Shown here one piece after another: positions 31,749-41,861 of a DNA stretch of 64,000 nucleotides (position 1 is the first letter of the stretch; every line of letters starts with the position of its first letter). The notes under the pieces were generated by a model. It was not told where the DNA came from. It searched no databases and saw only the letters and a list, made by a program, of their open reading frames with translations. The stretch covers positions 10,257,603-10,321,602 of the forward strand of contig NW_022098062.1 of assembly GCF_002288925.2 (NCBI RefSeq), read 5' to 3'. A program made the translations under genes and the position numbers. Source of the stretch: Delphinapterus leucas. Its lineage: Eukaryota; Chordata; Mammalia; Artiodactyla; Monodontidae.

Positions 31749-32044
31749 AGCCTGACAGGCCATTTTTCCAGCCTGAACCTGGGAAGACCCAGCTGGACAC
31801 ACAGCAGTGGGGAAGGTAAAGCATCAGGACTGGAGGGAGAAGAGGGGGGCACTCAGCACAGCCCACACAAGGCCTGGATGGGGTGTCATCCTCCGCTCCC
31901 TCTCAGCAGGTACCCTCTGTGCTCAACGGCCTCCTTCTCCTCCAGCTGTCATCCAGCCCCAATGTCAGAGCCGCTACCCCTCCCAGGAATAGTTACATAC
32001 AACCAGCTGACTCGAAGACTAAAGAGCTTTGGAAGGAAGAAAAG
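31749..32044. other. Unique sequence, nothing recognised
   Basis: Ordinary non-repeat DNA between L2 and MIR. Frames of 61-74 codons show no domain. Confidence 0.4.
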
Positions 32045-32186
32045 AAGAACACTGACTGAGCATCTCCTGTGTGCAGGTCCTGTGCTGGAAACTTTCACAT
32101 AGATTATATACTTTATTCCTCAAAAGAAGCAAGTATCATTATTTCTCATTGTTCCAGATACAGAAACGTGCCCAGTTACCAGTAGG

Positions 32187-32345
32187 GGCGGGGGGCTGCA
32201 ATATAGGGGTGGGGGAGTGGGAGATAAACTACTGGGTGTGAGATAGGCTACAAGGACATACTGCACAACATGGGGAATAGAGCTAATATTTTGTAATAAC
32301 TGTACATGGAGTGTAACCTTTAAAAATTGTATAAAAAATTTAAAA
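32187..32345 (+). mobile_element. L1 3'-terminal fragment
   Basis: GATAAACTACTGGGTGTGAG, then CTACAAGGACATACTGCAC, AACATGGGGAATAGAGC and TGTAATAACTGTACATGG match a common cetartiodactyl L1 3'UTR phrase. Truncated on the left. Confidence 0.65.
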
Positions 32346-32596
32346 ATAAATTTAAAATATAATTTAAAAATTAAAAAGAAATCTTAAAACAGTTTGAACC
32401 AATTTCAATTTTAACATATATTAAAATTCTTTTAACTTTAGCCATTTTGACACCAACCCCATCATTCTTAACTAATTTAAAAAAAGAAAGGAAGGAAGGA
32501 AGAGGGAAAGAAAGAAAGAGAAGAAGGAATAAAGGAAGGAAAGAAGGAAGGAAAAGGGAGGGGGGAGGGGGGGGGGGGGGGGGGGGAGGGAGAGGT
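32346..32596 (+). repeat. AT-rich, (GGAA)n and poly(G) low-complexity tract
   Basis: An A/T-only stretch (32330-32390) is followed by AT-rich filler. A GGAA/GAAA tract (32486-32556) then runs into a G20 run at 32567-32586. It lies between an L1 end and the right half of the split MIR. Confidence 0.85.
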
Positions 32597-32699
32597 GTGC
32601 CCAGGATCCCACTGATAGTGACAAGCAGGACTGGAATTTAAATCTAGGTGTTCCTGGTCCTAAGGACCCTGCTCCCCTATTTCACACACAAAGACCTCT

Positions 32700-32830
32700 T
32701 TTTGGTTCTGTTATTAACAAGCTCTGTGACCTGAGGGGGGAGATCACTCCTCTGGCCCGTTTCCTCCATTATAAAAAAGAGGAGTGTACGTGACCTCTAA
32801 GGCCCCATCCAGCTCTGACACTGACTGTTG
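32700..32830 (+). mobile_element. MIR-type SINE fragment (MIR3-like end)
   Basis: CAAGCTCTGTGACCTGAGG and CTCTGGCCCGTTTCCTCC, then GACCTCTAAGGCCCCATCC and AGCTCTGACACTG. The last phrase is typical of MIR3 tails. Confidence 0.6.
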
Positions 32831-33084
32831 GATGAATGGTGGAATTTCGGTGACCGTGAGGGGTCCTGAGGATAGAGCTCTGAACTTGCCCAGAACTTCT
32901 CAGACCACACACGGAAAGTCAGCTCAGCCCACATCAAACCTAGCACCCAGACAGGAAGGGCCAGGGCCTGGGTCCCTTCCCAAGGTCTGTGGGAGGCAGC
33001 TGGGGTTGCTCTCAGCTCTTTTGGAAAGTGCACGGTGACTGCCCAGCTTCCTTGGGAGCCAAGCATGAAATCTGGAAAAAGCCA

Positions 33085-33600
33085 GGAATTATTATTATCA
33101 TTATTAGTTATTATTGCATGTAAATTGTGCATGACTAACTCCGAAGGAGGGGCACACTTTCTTTTTCCAGATCCTTCAATCATCGGTATGATAATAATAA
33201 AAAAAATTGTGTGCTTCAAAACATGCCCCCAGCACTGCCCTATGTTTTCTTCTAACGGTTCCCAGAGCTTCCAAGAGCCACATTTAAATAAAATGAAGCA
33301 ATTATTTAGTCTGCAATTAAAGATCGCAGCGATTTATTTATTTATTTTGCGGTACGCGGGCCTCTCACTGTTGTGGCCTCTCCCGTTGCGGAGCACAGGC
33401 TCCAGACGCGCAGGCTCAGCGGCCATGGCTCACTGGCCCAGCCGCACCGCGGCATGTGGGATCTTCCCGGACCGGGGCACGAACCCGTGTCCCCTGCATC
33501 GGGAGGCGGACTCTCAACCACTGCGCCACCAGGGAAGTCCAATCGCAGCGATTTATTTTTAAGTAGGAATATCATCACTAGGGGTGAACTAGCAAGAAAG
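33085..33600. promoter_or_regulatory. Candidate conserved noncoding element split by a SINE
   Basis: AT-rich, repeat-free flanks read GTTATTATTGCATGTAAATTG, GTGCATGACTAACTCCG, CATTTAAATAAAATGAAGC, and GCAATTATTTAGTCTGCAATT. After the SINE they continue with GATTTATTTTTAAGTAGG. The CHR SINE at 33340-33540 lies inside. Conservation not tested. Confidence 0.4.
33340..33540 (-). mobile_element. CHR-2-type SINE with 17-bp target duplication
   Basis: Body as at 9.3 kb, but with a short (TTTA)n-like tail instead of pure T. ATCGCAGCGATTTATTT occurs at 33323-33339 and again at 33542-33558, an exact 17-bp target duplication. The repeat therefore landed by L1-type target-primed insertion, and the exact pre-insertion site can be reconstructed conceptually. 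Confidence 0.95.
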
Positions 33601-33834
33601 GAGGACAGGAAGGGCTGTGGCCGAAGTGGGGGCAGGGAGGAGAAGCAGGGACCAGGGACAGCCAGGCTGGGGTGGGCAGGGAGCGGGGGAGCCGCTGACT
33701 TGCCAGAGGCTTTCAGGCCCAGCCCTTGGGAAACTCAAAATGAGTGGATGGGGAACTGGGAGTGGGGTCCATGGCCCTGCGAAGCCTGGGAAACCCGAGC
33801 AGCCAGCCCTTCCTTCTGTGTCATGAAACTCCTG

Positions 33835-33915
33835 TTGAACATGCTTTAAAATGTTCACCATCTGGGCCTCGCGCAGTGCCTGGCACACAGTAGGCTCGCT
33901 ACAAATCACCAACGA
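33835..33915 (+). mobile_element. L2/MIR 3' terminus
   Basis: GCGCAGTGCCTGGCACACAG, then TAGGCTCGCTACAAATCACC is the common 3' end. Short. Confidence 0.5.
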
Positions 33916-34799
33916 ATGGTAGAAGAGGCAGAGATCTGGACCCGCACGCCCTCGCTCAGAGGCGCCAGGTGGGGCTCTGTAGGTGTAGGCTCGCTCTTCA
34001 TGGGTAGCTGCTCTCTACAAACGGCTGCTGCGTCCCCCTGAGCATCGGGGTGGTAGACTCAGGTGGTGGCAGGCTACTTGGCTGACGACTAAAGGATTAT
34101 AGGTAAACTGCCAGTGACTGTTGCCCTAGTCCCAGTCACACGGTCCTCAGGGGAAAGCAGTCTGGCACGTGGTCCCTTGACGAATCCTGGAAGGAAGTGT
34201 GCAGCTGGGGAGGGGACAGGGAGAGGGGGTGGGAAGAGAGCCCTCCTAGGTCTTGGGATTCTGGAGCCAACTGTATGAGTCTTCCCTTTTGGGGGACCAT
34301 CTGGAAAAGTCACCTCTTCTCCAACCTCCCCAAGCCACTACCCAGACAGTCCCTGCAGCTGTGGGGACATCCCCAAAAGGCACAAACTGATTTACTTGGC
34401 GCTGAGGTGAGGAGTCTTTCCCTCGCAAGCAACACCACTTAAGGGATGGGGAAGCCAGCGGCGGGACGGGTGTGGAGAGAGGAAAGGCCAGCTGGAGCCC
34501 CCCCTCCATCTCTGAGACACCTGAGGTCCTCAGAAAGCCCTGCTTGCCCCTCTCCCTCCCTCACCCTGGTCGCTCTCACTTCCTGAACTCACCTCCCCAG
34601 CCCGGGCTCGCCCATTCCTAGCCAGCGCCGAGCTCTCCGTGGACCTGGGTCACCTCCGACTCTTCCTCCCACTCCGCCTGGCCGACTCCTACCCCTGTTT
34701 TGAAGCCCCTGCCTCATGCGCAGTTCTGCAGAAGTCTTCTGGGAAGCCCACCCCTCCACACTCCTTTTCTCTCCCCATGAGCCCTTCCTCCTGGGCGCT
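33916..34799. other. Unique sequence, nothing recognised
   Basis: Ordinary GC-richer non-repeat DNA. The 119-codon minus-strand frame 34589-34948 is R/G/P-rich and overlaps an L2 end, so not called. Confidence 0.45.
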
Positions 34800-34905
34800 T
34801 GTGTTTGGTTAACATCTGTTTCCTGCTCTCTTCTGTAAGCTCTGTGGAGGCAGGCACATGACTGTTTTGCTCTGTAAATATTTGCTGAGTAAATGATTCG
34901 TGGGT
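34800..34905 (+). mobile_element. L2 3' terminus
   Basis: TGTAAGCTCTGTGGAGGCAG, then TTTGCTCTGTAAATATTTGC and TGAGTAAATGATTCGTGG, the L2 end with the tgaatgaatg-type tail. Confidence 0.6.
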
Positions 34906-35382
34906 GGAGAGATGGCAGGGGGAAGGGGAGGGGGAGGGGAGAGGACACGGCTTAGGAGGGCAAGCTTGGGGCTGAGCTTTGGAGACTTAGGACTCAGACA
35001 TATGACAACCCGCAGGAGACGGGGCATGGTGGAGCTGCTGTGTGGCCCCCCCGGGTGGCTGGTCACCTTTCCATGAGAAAGCCCGGGGTCTGGGGACTAT
35101 TTAATGGGAATCCAGGTCACACTGCAGAAGGCACTTCACCGCCCCACGTCAGTCCACACAGGGGGCTCCTCCCGAGGGACCAGGACCACACTGCGTACCT
35201 GGGGAGGCGGAGGGTGGGGGAGACGGACTGTCTGGGTCCCACAGGGCATCCCTTCCCAGGAGCTCCCAGCCTCAGCCCCCACTGGGAGGCCAGGGAGGAA
35301 GGAGGCCGACGGGGACAACTCTCCCTGGATACGCCAAGCGCTGCGTCCAGGTCATGAGAACACCAGAGGCAGAGACACGATG
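34906..35382. other. Unique sequence with G-rich start
   Basis: A G-rich AGGGGGAAGGGGAGGGGG stretch at about 34916-34942 follows the L2 end. The remainder is unique. Confidence 0.45.
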
Positions 35383-35545
35383 TTAGTTTCCAAAGGACTT
35401 TCACATTCGTTACCTTATTCCAAAGCTCAAAGGGCCTGTATTACTACCCTCATTTTATAGATGAGAAAACTAAAGCTCGGAGAAGCTGAAACGTTTGCTC
35501 AAGGTCACACAGGTGAAAGGGGCAGATCCAAGACACCTGCCCCTG
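35383..35545 (-). mobile_element. MIR SINE
   Basis: CTCATTTTATAGATGAGAAA, then ACTAAAGCTCGGAGAAGC, GCTCAAGGTCACACAGG and the GGGGCAGATCCAAGACACC end. It runs directly into the GT repeat. Confidence 0.8.
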
Positions 35546-35552
35546 GAGAGAG

Positions 35553-35554
<2 letters not shown>

Positions 35555-35601
<47 letters not shown>

Positions 35602-36001
35602 NNNNNNNNNNNNNNNNNNNNNNNNNNNNNNNNNNNNNNNNNNNNNNNNNNNNNNNNNNNNNNNNNNNNNNNNNNNNNNNNNNNNNNNNNNNNNNNNNNN
35701 NNNNNNNNNNNNNNNNNNNNNNNNNNNNNNNNNNNNNNNNNNNNNNNNNNNNNNNNNNNNNNNNNNNNNNNNNNNNNNNNNNNNNNNNNNNNNNNNNNNN
35801 NNNNNNNNNNNNNNNNNNNNNNNNNNNNNNNNNNNNNNNNNNNNNNNNNNNNNNNNNNNNNNNNNNNNNNNNNNNNNNNNNNNNNNNNNNNNNNNNNNNN
35901 NNNNNNNNNNNNNNNNNNNNNNNNNNNNNNNNNNNNNNNNNNNNNNNNNNNNNNNNNNNNNNNNNNNNNNNNNNNNNNNNNNNNNNNNNNNNNNNNNNNN
36001 N

Positions 36002-36047
<46 letters not shown>
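35555..36047 (+). repeat. (GT)n microsatellite containing a 400-N assembly gap
   Basis: (GT)n at 35555-35601 and again at 36002-36047, with exactly 400 N (35602-36001) between. A (TCCG) run follows. The round number of N suggests an estimated or fixed gap length. All X-containing frames here are artefacts. Confidence 0.98.
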
Positions 36048-36049
<2 letters not shown>

Positions 36050-36598
36050 GTCCGTCCAAGAGGGGAACAATCACCCCTTTAAAAAGCACATGAAAAAATA
36101 AAGCAAGAAAAAGTCTGGACCTCCACAGAAAGAGAGGGGGAACACAAAATATCTTTTTCTTTTCTCAGAACAGCAGCCTGTGTGAGCCTGCAGGGCCCTC
36201 ACATCTGTCTCCTCATACAAAATGAAAGACGTTTTGAAAAACAAGAGGGGTTGTAATAAAGCATAGACTGTGTTGGGAGCGGAGCTGTGCCCAGTGTGTC
36301 CTGTCACTGTCACCACCAAGGAGACAGTGGCCAGGCTGTTCATGCATCCAGGCTTGCCTCCAACTCCGAGGTTCCCGGGGAGGTGCAGACAGACAGACAC
36401 ATTTGGGCAAGACTGAGGGAGAAGCCAGGAGGCCCAGAGCCCAGCTATCCAAGAGCAAACACAGCTCCTACTGTGAGCAAACAGGGACCCACACTCCTAC
36501 AGTAATATTACTATTCCTACTCAGAACCTAACCCCAACTATAGGGCTCCCTGGAGCCCTCCCAGAAATCACAGACTGGCAATGTCTCTTAACAGGGCT
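36048..36598. other. Unique sequence, nothing recognised
   Basis: Right flank of the gap. Contains a 109-codon minus frame (36071-36400) without domain. No repeat called. Confidence 0.4.
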
Positions 36599-37110
36599 GT
36601 ATTAGGTACCTACTGCTGCATAACAAAGTACCCCCAGACTGAGCAGCTTAAGACAGCTATCATGTATAACCCCACACAGTTCCCCAGGCCGGGAATCAGG
36701 GGTGGCCAGGCTGGGTAGCTCTGGCTCCTGAGGTTGTACATCTGTTGGCTGTGGCTTTGTCTCCTCCACGTTCAACTCCATTCATCTCCAGCTTACTCAC
36801 GTGGCTGTATCAGACCTCTATTCCTTCTGGCTGTTGGCTAGAGGCCTCAGTTCCTTGCCATGTGTTCATCTCCCTATGGCCGCTTACAACCCGCTGGCTA
36901 CCCTTCCTCTGAGCCAGTGACCCACGGGCGGAGACCAAGACAGAAGCTGCAGTTGTTTATTACCCAACCTCGGGAGGGACTTCATCACTCTTGTCATACA
37001 CTGCTGGTCACACAGACCAACCCAGGTACAAAGTGGGAGGGCATGACACAAGGGTGTGGATATAAGGAGGGGAGGATTTGGGGGTCATCCTGGAGGCTGT
37101 CTACCATGGG
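36599..37110 (-). mobile_element. LTR retrotransposon LTR (ERVL/MaLR class)
   Basis: Begins TGTATTAGGTACCTACTGCTG, with CATAACAAAGTACCCCCAG, GAGGCCTCAGTTCCTTGCC, GACAGAAGCTGCAGTTG, GAGGGACTTCATCACTC and CATCCTGGAGGCTGTCTACC. The order matches a common mammalian LTR in reverse; the family assignment is uncertain. No internal viral genes adjoin. Confidence 0.65.
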
Positions 37111-37404
37111 GGTGCTGTAGCATTTGGGCTGAGTCAGTTCTTCACTGGGTTTGGCATCCCTGGCCCTCCCCTCTAAATGCCAGTGGCTTCCTCCAGTCAT
37201 ACTACAGCTAAAACATCCCCCGTCCTGCCCTCCCCCACTCCCCTACTCCCTCCACGCCACACACTTCCAAAGCGTCACAGGACCATTGGCTCCATCCCCT
37301 TGTTTTCCTGGTGAGTAAATGACTTCGGCAGTAACGCAGAGGAAATCTGTAACATAGGAGAGCAGAACGACCGCGACCAGGGCCACTCAGATGCACAGCC
37401 CACC

Positions 37405-37582
37405 CCTTCGAGCTGTTGTCAATGTGGGCAAGTTATTTGTCATTCTTCCCCTTGAGGTTCTTGATCTGGGAAATGGGGGTAAAAGACCTAGCTTGTAGAG
37501 TTGTTGTGAGGGGTAAATGAGATTATGTGTGTCAAGCCCCTAGCACATAGCAAGAACCCAACAAACCACAGTACACGGCATT
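37405..37582 (+). mobile_element. MIR SINE fragment
   Basis: GTGGGCAAGTTATTTGTCATT, GGTTCTTGATCTGGGAAATGG, GTTGTTGTGAGGGGTAAATG, then CCCCTAGCACATAGCAAGAAC. Confidence 0.8.
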
Positions 37583-37649
37583 GTTATCAGGCTCCTGCCA
37601 GAGATGTGCTGGTTCTTTAATATCTACTGCTTAAGGGGGCAGCACTGAC

Positions 37650-37790
37650 CAGCTGAAAGAACGCTCTCTTGTGAATTAGGAAGCTCAACCTCTGTTCTTG
37701 GCTTTGGGTGAGTTGCTTTAAACTTTCCTGGGCCTCAGTTCCCTTAGTTATAAGTTAGAAAAAATCATTTTCAGTTATTTGATCCTTTCC
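37650..37790 (+). mobile_element. MIR SINE fragment, decayed
   Basis: TTGGGTGAGTTGCTTTAAAC, then CTGGGCCTCAGTTCCCTTAG. Follows another plus-strand MIR by about 70 bp. Confidence 0.6.
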
Positions 37791-37894
37791 AGTAAATCTA
37801 TGATGAAAAAGAAAGAGCAGGTGCAAAAGGACTTTCAGGATTTCAAGCTGGAGTGTAGGGAACAAGGGCCAAGTTCTGTGTCTGCTTCATTTTA

Positions 37895-38570
37895 TGTCTC
37901 CATTGAGTTGCGTCAGTCAGTCAGCCAGCAAGGATACACCGAGTGCCCACTGTGTGCCAAGCACTAGGCTAGTGAGCCACACACAAAGCAGATCACAGGA
38001 CGATGCTTTCCGGGACTGGCACAGGGAGCTTCATGCCTACAGCGCAGAGAGCAACTACCATTCTAGGAGGCGTGCTGCCGCACACGTGGAAGTTCTGGAA
38101 TCTGGGATACGTGGCACAATGATGGATACATATAAGATGCCGTTTATTATGATTAAAAAGATGGTAGTCCAGCTCAGAATCAATGACATTCTACAATCCA
38201 GCAACCGTGACGGGTTCGTGTGTTGGCCCCTGGGAAGGCTTCACTGAGAGACACATGCAAAGAGGGATTTATGACGGACGACTTGGGCTTCCCACGTCGA
38301 GAAGGGTGACCCAGGCAACACGAACAACTAGAGGGAGGCCAGAGAGGCGTGAGATGGTGTGGTCCAGGGCCTGGGAGAAGTCCAGCGGGTGGAGATATTT
38401 ATTACATAGACGGTGAGGAGTCATGAAAGGTTTAAAATCAGACAGCGATATGATCAGACCTCTCTTTTAGATAGAGGTGGGAAGAAACCGGAGGCACTGA
38501 AATCAGTTAGGAAGCGATTGTAGGTTGCATGGGTGAAAGATGATGGCTGCCTGAAACTTGCAGAATGTAG
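37895..38570 (-). mobile_element. L2 LINE 3' region
   Basis: CGAGTGCCCACTGTGTGCC, AAGCACTAGGCTAGTGAGCC, then GGGAAGGCTTCACTGAGAG, GAGTCATGAAAGGTTTAAAAT and GATATGATCAGACCTCTCTT followed by TTAGATAGAG, in reverse L2 order. One of the longer L2 relics in the window. Confidence 0.75.
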
Positions 38571-39464
38571 GTTACTCAACAGCTGTTTATGCTGAATGAC
38601 TGGGTGTGAGTATACATCTATGCACAGGCACACGTTATCCATTGTTCTAGAATAGGACGATTTCAAATGGCGTCTATTCATCTCTTCGCCACCCACAGAC
38701 TCTGAACTCCCTTCTCACCTTATGCCGGTACCCCCAGCGATTCCTACCTTCTTAGTACTTTCCTCGCTAGAATCTTCTCAGTTTTCCAAACAGGATGAAA
38801 CCTATTTTGCACTCTAGGTCATTCCCTCCCTACAAAGAATTTTGTGGGTATAGTAGTCATTAGCTCACTGCTTCTCAAGTCTTCCCTTGAATGCTGACAT
38901 CAGCCAGACCCCTCTGGCTGACGTTAGCATTAGTCATACAACGTCAATGTCAACCACGCTCCGTCCTCACCAGCTATCCTGTGTCTGTGCACATTTAGTC
39001 CCAGGTACTCTGCTCAGCTCTCTCTATAAAATGTACCTACACACATATTCATAAAAAATACGGACTCTTGGCTTCTCCACTGAGATTCCACGTCCAAAGC
39101 CTTGGGTGCCCGGGCATCTCTCCCTGGCTCTGCAAGGATTTCCAAGGTGCCCAAAGAAGGAGTTTAGCACAGGCCTCCACGTGACCTGCGGCAGCCCCGG
39201 CTGCCCGGAGGTTTCCACCAGTATAACCATACCTCTGTTTTGGGAGGGCAGACTTTGATGGCTACCAGGTATCCAGCCAGAAGTCGCCCTGTACCACCAT
39301 GTCCCTTTCCCCCTATCTTGGTAATTTTTATGATAAGAGATAAAGAAGTGTGTTGCTACATCCTAGAAGGAGGAGACCAGAAGATTCCACCAGAAGACAG
39401 AAGGAAAACACCTGTCACCCAGGGAAGAAATGACCAGCTGAAAAGCACACTACACAGCTAGCAA
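38571..39464. other. Unique sequence containing a 19-bp hairpin
   Basis: No transposon family recognised in about 900 bp. The main structure is the inverted repeat at 38890-38931, listed separately. Confidence 0.5.
38890..38931. repeat. Hairpin: 19-bp inverted repeat with 4-nt loop
   Basis: Left arm AATGCTGACATCAGCCAGA (38890-38908), loop CCCC, right arm TCTGGCTGACGTTAGCATT (38913-38931). 17 of 19 pairs are Watson-Crick, one is G-T wobble and one is A-C on the plus strand (G-U on the other strand). No recognised repeat covers it. Confidence 0.9.
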
Positions 39465-39665
39465 ACAACCGGCAGCTCTCATCTGATCCTCCAAACAACA
39501 TCCCAGGGTACCAAAATCAGGCATTTCCACTCCTAAGTGATAAAGGAACTAAGGCGCAGAAAGGGGAGGTGACAGGCTTAAACTGTTGCCACTAATAAGA
39601 GGCAGAGAAGGGATCTGAACTCCGGTCTCCCGTCTCCCACCGCACAGGTTACCACGAAATACCAA
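39465..39665 (-). mobile_element. MIR SINE, decayed
   Basis: CTGATCCTCCAAACAACATCC, AGTGATAAAGGAACTAAGGC, then GGGATCTGAACTCCGGTCTC. The middle is diverged. Confidence 0.65.
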
Positions 39666-39674
39666 CCTAGGACA

Positions 39675-39849
39675 GCAGTTTTCAAGGGCGGTCCTGGAGC
39701 CGCAGCACTTGAGATAGTGCTAGAAATGCAAATCCTTGGGCCCCATCCCAGACTTACTGAAGCAGACACTCTGGGGGTGGGATCCAGCAATCTGTGTTTT
39801 AACAAGCTCTCCAGCTGACTGGGATGTGCACACAAGTTTGAGAACACTC
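39675..39849 (-). mobile_element. MER5A-type hAT-Charlie element
   Basis: CAGTTTTCAAGGGCGGTCC at the left, then GAAATGCAAATCCTTGGGCC, CTCTGGGGGTGGGATCCAG, CTGTGTTTTAACAAGCTCTCC, and GTTTGAGAACACTCT at the right. The ends form the expected inverted termini. Confidence 0.85.
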
Positions 39850-40504
39850 TTCAAGGACGTGGAGATGGATAACGAGATAAGACAAATAATCCCAGGAAGC
39901 CTACCTATGGCCAGGAAGTGGAGGTTGCTTACTTCAGCTCTACACTGTGAGTCCTCTCACTGAAGTCAACCTTAGTCACCCACTGTACCTCTAGCGTGTA
40001 TTGGACACTGTGTACGGTTATTCAGGTTGTGCACTGCACGACTCAGAAGAAACAGTGCCCTTGGAGATGCGCTGCAGAGCCATCCGTGGTGGCCATGCTG
40101 CTGGTCTCACGTGGTGGTGGCAATGGGCAAAACAAATTGACCAGAAACGGGATGAGGAGGTGGAACCCAGCCTCGTCACACACTCAGAGTCATTTGGTTC
40201 TTACTCTAGAGTGCCTGGGCTCCTCACCACAGACCCAGCGCCAGTCCCCTTGGAGATGGTGCATCTCAACCTTCACACCAATCCATCTGTTCAGACAGCT
40301 GGGCACATGATCCTCATCTAGAGTTTAGGGGATGTGATGTACACCAGCCCAGAAGAAAAATCAGTAAGTAGAGATTCCTGAAAGGGATGTTTTTAACAAA
40401 GAGCCAGGTGGAGAGAGAACAGGCTGTCTTGGGAGAGAGGGGCGGCCTGGTCACAGGGAAGATTCAGGAAGAAGTTGGACAATTACCCATAGCAAGGGAG
40501 GACC
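39850..40504. other. Unique sequence, nothing recognised
   Basis: Two overlapping frames of 104-106 codons (39996-40321) in different phases, without a domain. No repeat called. Confidence 0.4.
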
Positions 40505-40676
40505 AGGTTCCTTACATAGATTATTTTATCTAATCATGGAAATGGCTCTGTGCGATCGATGCTTTTAACCCCACTTCATTGATGAGGAAGTTGAGGTGTA
40601 GACAGCATACAGAATTTGTCCTCGGTTGTGCAGCCAGTAAATACCACAGTCAGAATTTAGACTTGGGCCATCCAAC
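40505..40676 (-). mobile_element. MIR SINE
   Basis: CTTACATAGATTATTTTATC, ATTGATGAGGAAGTTGAGG, then GGTTGTGCAGCCAGTAAATAC and AGTCAGAATTTAGACTTGG. Directly followed by a TIR element. Confidence 0.7.
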
Positions 40677-40679
40677 ACT

Positions 40680-40781
40680 AGGGTGACCGACTACCTCAGT
40701 TTGTCTGGGGCGGCTCCTGGAACATGGAACTTTCACTGCTAAACCAGGAAATTCCTGTAAACCGGGATGAGTGGTCACCCT
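40680..40781. mobile_element. Small DNA-transposon-like element with inverted ends
   Basis: Left end AGGGTGACCGACTACCTCAG; the right end, reverse complemented, reads AGGGTGACCACTCATCCCGG. About 102 bp. The flanks carry CCAACACT (left) and, two bases from the right end, CTAACACT, a possible 8-bp hAT-type duplication with one change. Family not identified with certainty. Confidence 0.6.
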
Positions 40782-41330
40782 GCCTAACACTGAGAGTTCT
40801 CCAGCTCCGGTAGCAGTCAGTGGACTTCATCACTGATGCCGAAAACCTCTGTCCAGCTGCACGATGCCCAGGTATCCCGGGAAAAGCTCGCTCTTGACAC
40901 ACCTCCTCCCTGACCTTGCCTTTTTGAATTCCCGTGATGCCAGCAGCCCAACAACGTGTGGAGAAGGAACCAGCCTGGTCTTAGGAGGCGGCAAGCCCTC
41001 GCCATGGCCACCCTGTCCTGAGCCTCCCTGACTCCGAGGTTGCATATTTACCGTTCAAGAAACAAACGAGGCCTGCCAATAACCATGGCCATGGATTTGC
41101 TGCTGGCACACTAGCATCTCCCGGAGAAGTGTGCTGACGAGAAGCCACAGCTGGGCTCAGCCGGGAAGACCTGCACGGCTGAGTCTGGCTCAGCCAGCCC
41201 AAGGTCAAGGGTCTCCCTGTGGCAAGTGCCTGGGCAAGTGCAGGCTCCCCAGTAGATCTTCTGACCCAAATGGAGCCATCAGGCAAGAGGAAGGGCGCTT
41301 TCCTTATTTGAGGAGAAAAGGGGGAAGGAC
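40782..41330. other. Unique sequence, nothing recognised
   Basis: GC-richer DNA. The 120-codon minus frame 40981-41343 has no domain. Confidence 0.4.
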
Positions 41331-41402
41331 ATTTACCCTGCACCTACTGCATGCTAGTACCTTTGCTTTGTACTCTTCTTGGTAAATATTCATGCCAATC
41401 CT
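41331..41402 (-). mobile_element. MIR fragment
   Basis: TTTACCCTGCACCTACTGC followed by ATGCTAGTACC, then TCTTCTTGGTAAATATTCATG is the reverse MIR 3' end only. Confidence 0.5.
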
Positions 41403-41499
41403 GGAGGGGTGTGTGCTTCTGGGAGGGAGGGTGTGCCACCCACCAGAGATCTGTGCATCCCCATCCACAGTGTGGAGCTGTTGCTGGGCAGCAACTGCC

Positions 41500-41861
41500 C
41501 AGCCAGGGATTCTGTTTCCCAGACTTCCTGACATCTCAGTGGGGCATGTGACTGAGACCTGGCCCATGGGACGTGTGTGGAAGTGATGGCCACCAGCCCA
41601 GGCCTGGCCTACCCAAACCCTCCCCCCCCCACCTCCTCCTCCACATTCTCACTCTCCTGCCAACTACCCCTGGATGGTGGCATCCAGTTGCAACCTTGAG
41701 ATAGTGGATCCTAAACACAGTGGACCGTCAGTTAGTCTGTATCCCTGGATGACCGTGTGGGGCAGACTCCACTGCTCATCAGATTCTTCACGAGCCACTG
41801 TTAAGCCACTGAGATCTGGGGGTTTTCGAATACTACAACAGATTATACCACCTTAATGATT
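41500..41861 (+). mobile_element. ERVL-class LTR fragment
   Basis: GGGGCATGTGACTGAGACC, TGGCCCATGGGACGTGTGTG, ATCCCTGGATGACCGTGTGG, and TTAAGCCACTGAGATCTGGG, then ACTACAACAGATTATACC. The order matches the 3' part of a mammalian ERVL-type LTR. Subfamily not determined. Confidence 0.55.

Larger units (their letters stand above)
32045..32690 (-). mobile_element. MIR SINE split by an L1 3' end and low-complexity DNA
   Basis: Left half 32045-32185 (ACTGACTGAGCATCTCCTGTG, then CAGATACAGAAACGTGCCC). Right half 32596-32690 (GTGTGCCCAGGATCCCACTG, GCAGGACTGGAATTTAAATC). The halves are collinear, and 410 bp of younger sequence lies between them. Confidence 0.7.

Noticed and set aside
35450..36101. Frames of 180-210 codons of alternating C/V or T/H with X
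   Set aside because: They are the GT microsatellite read through 400 N.
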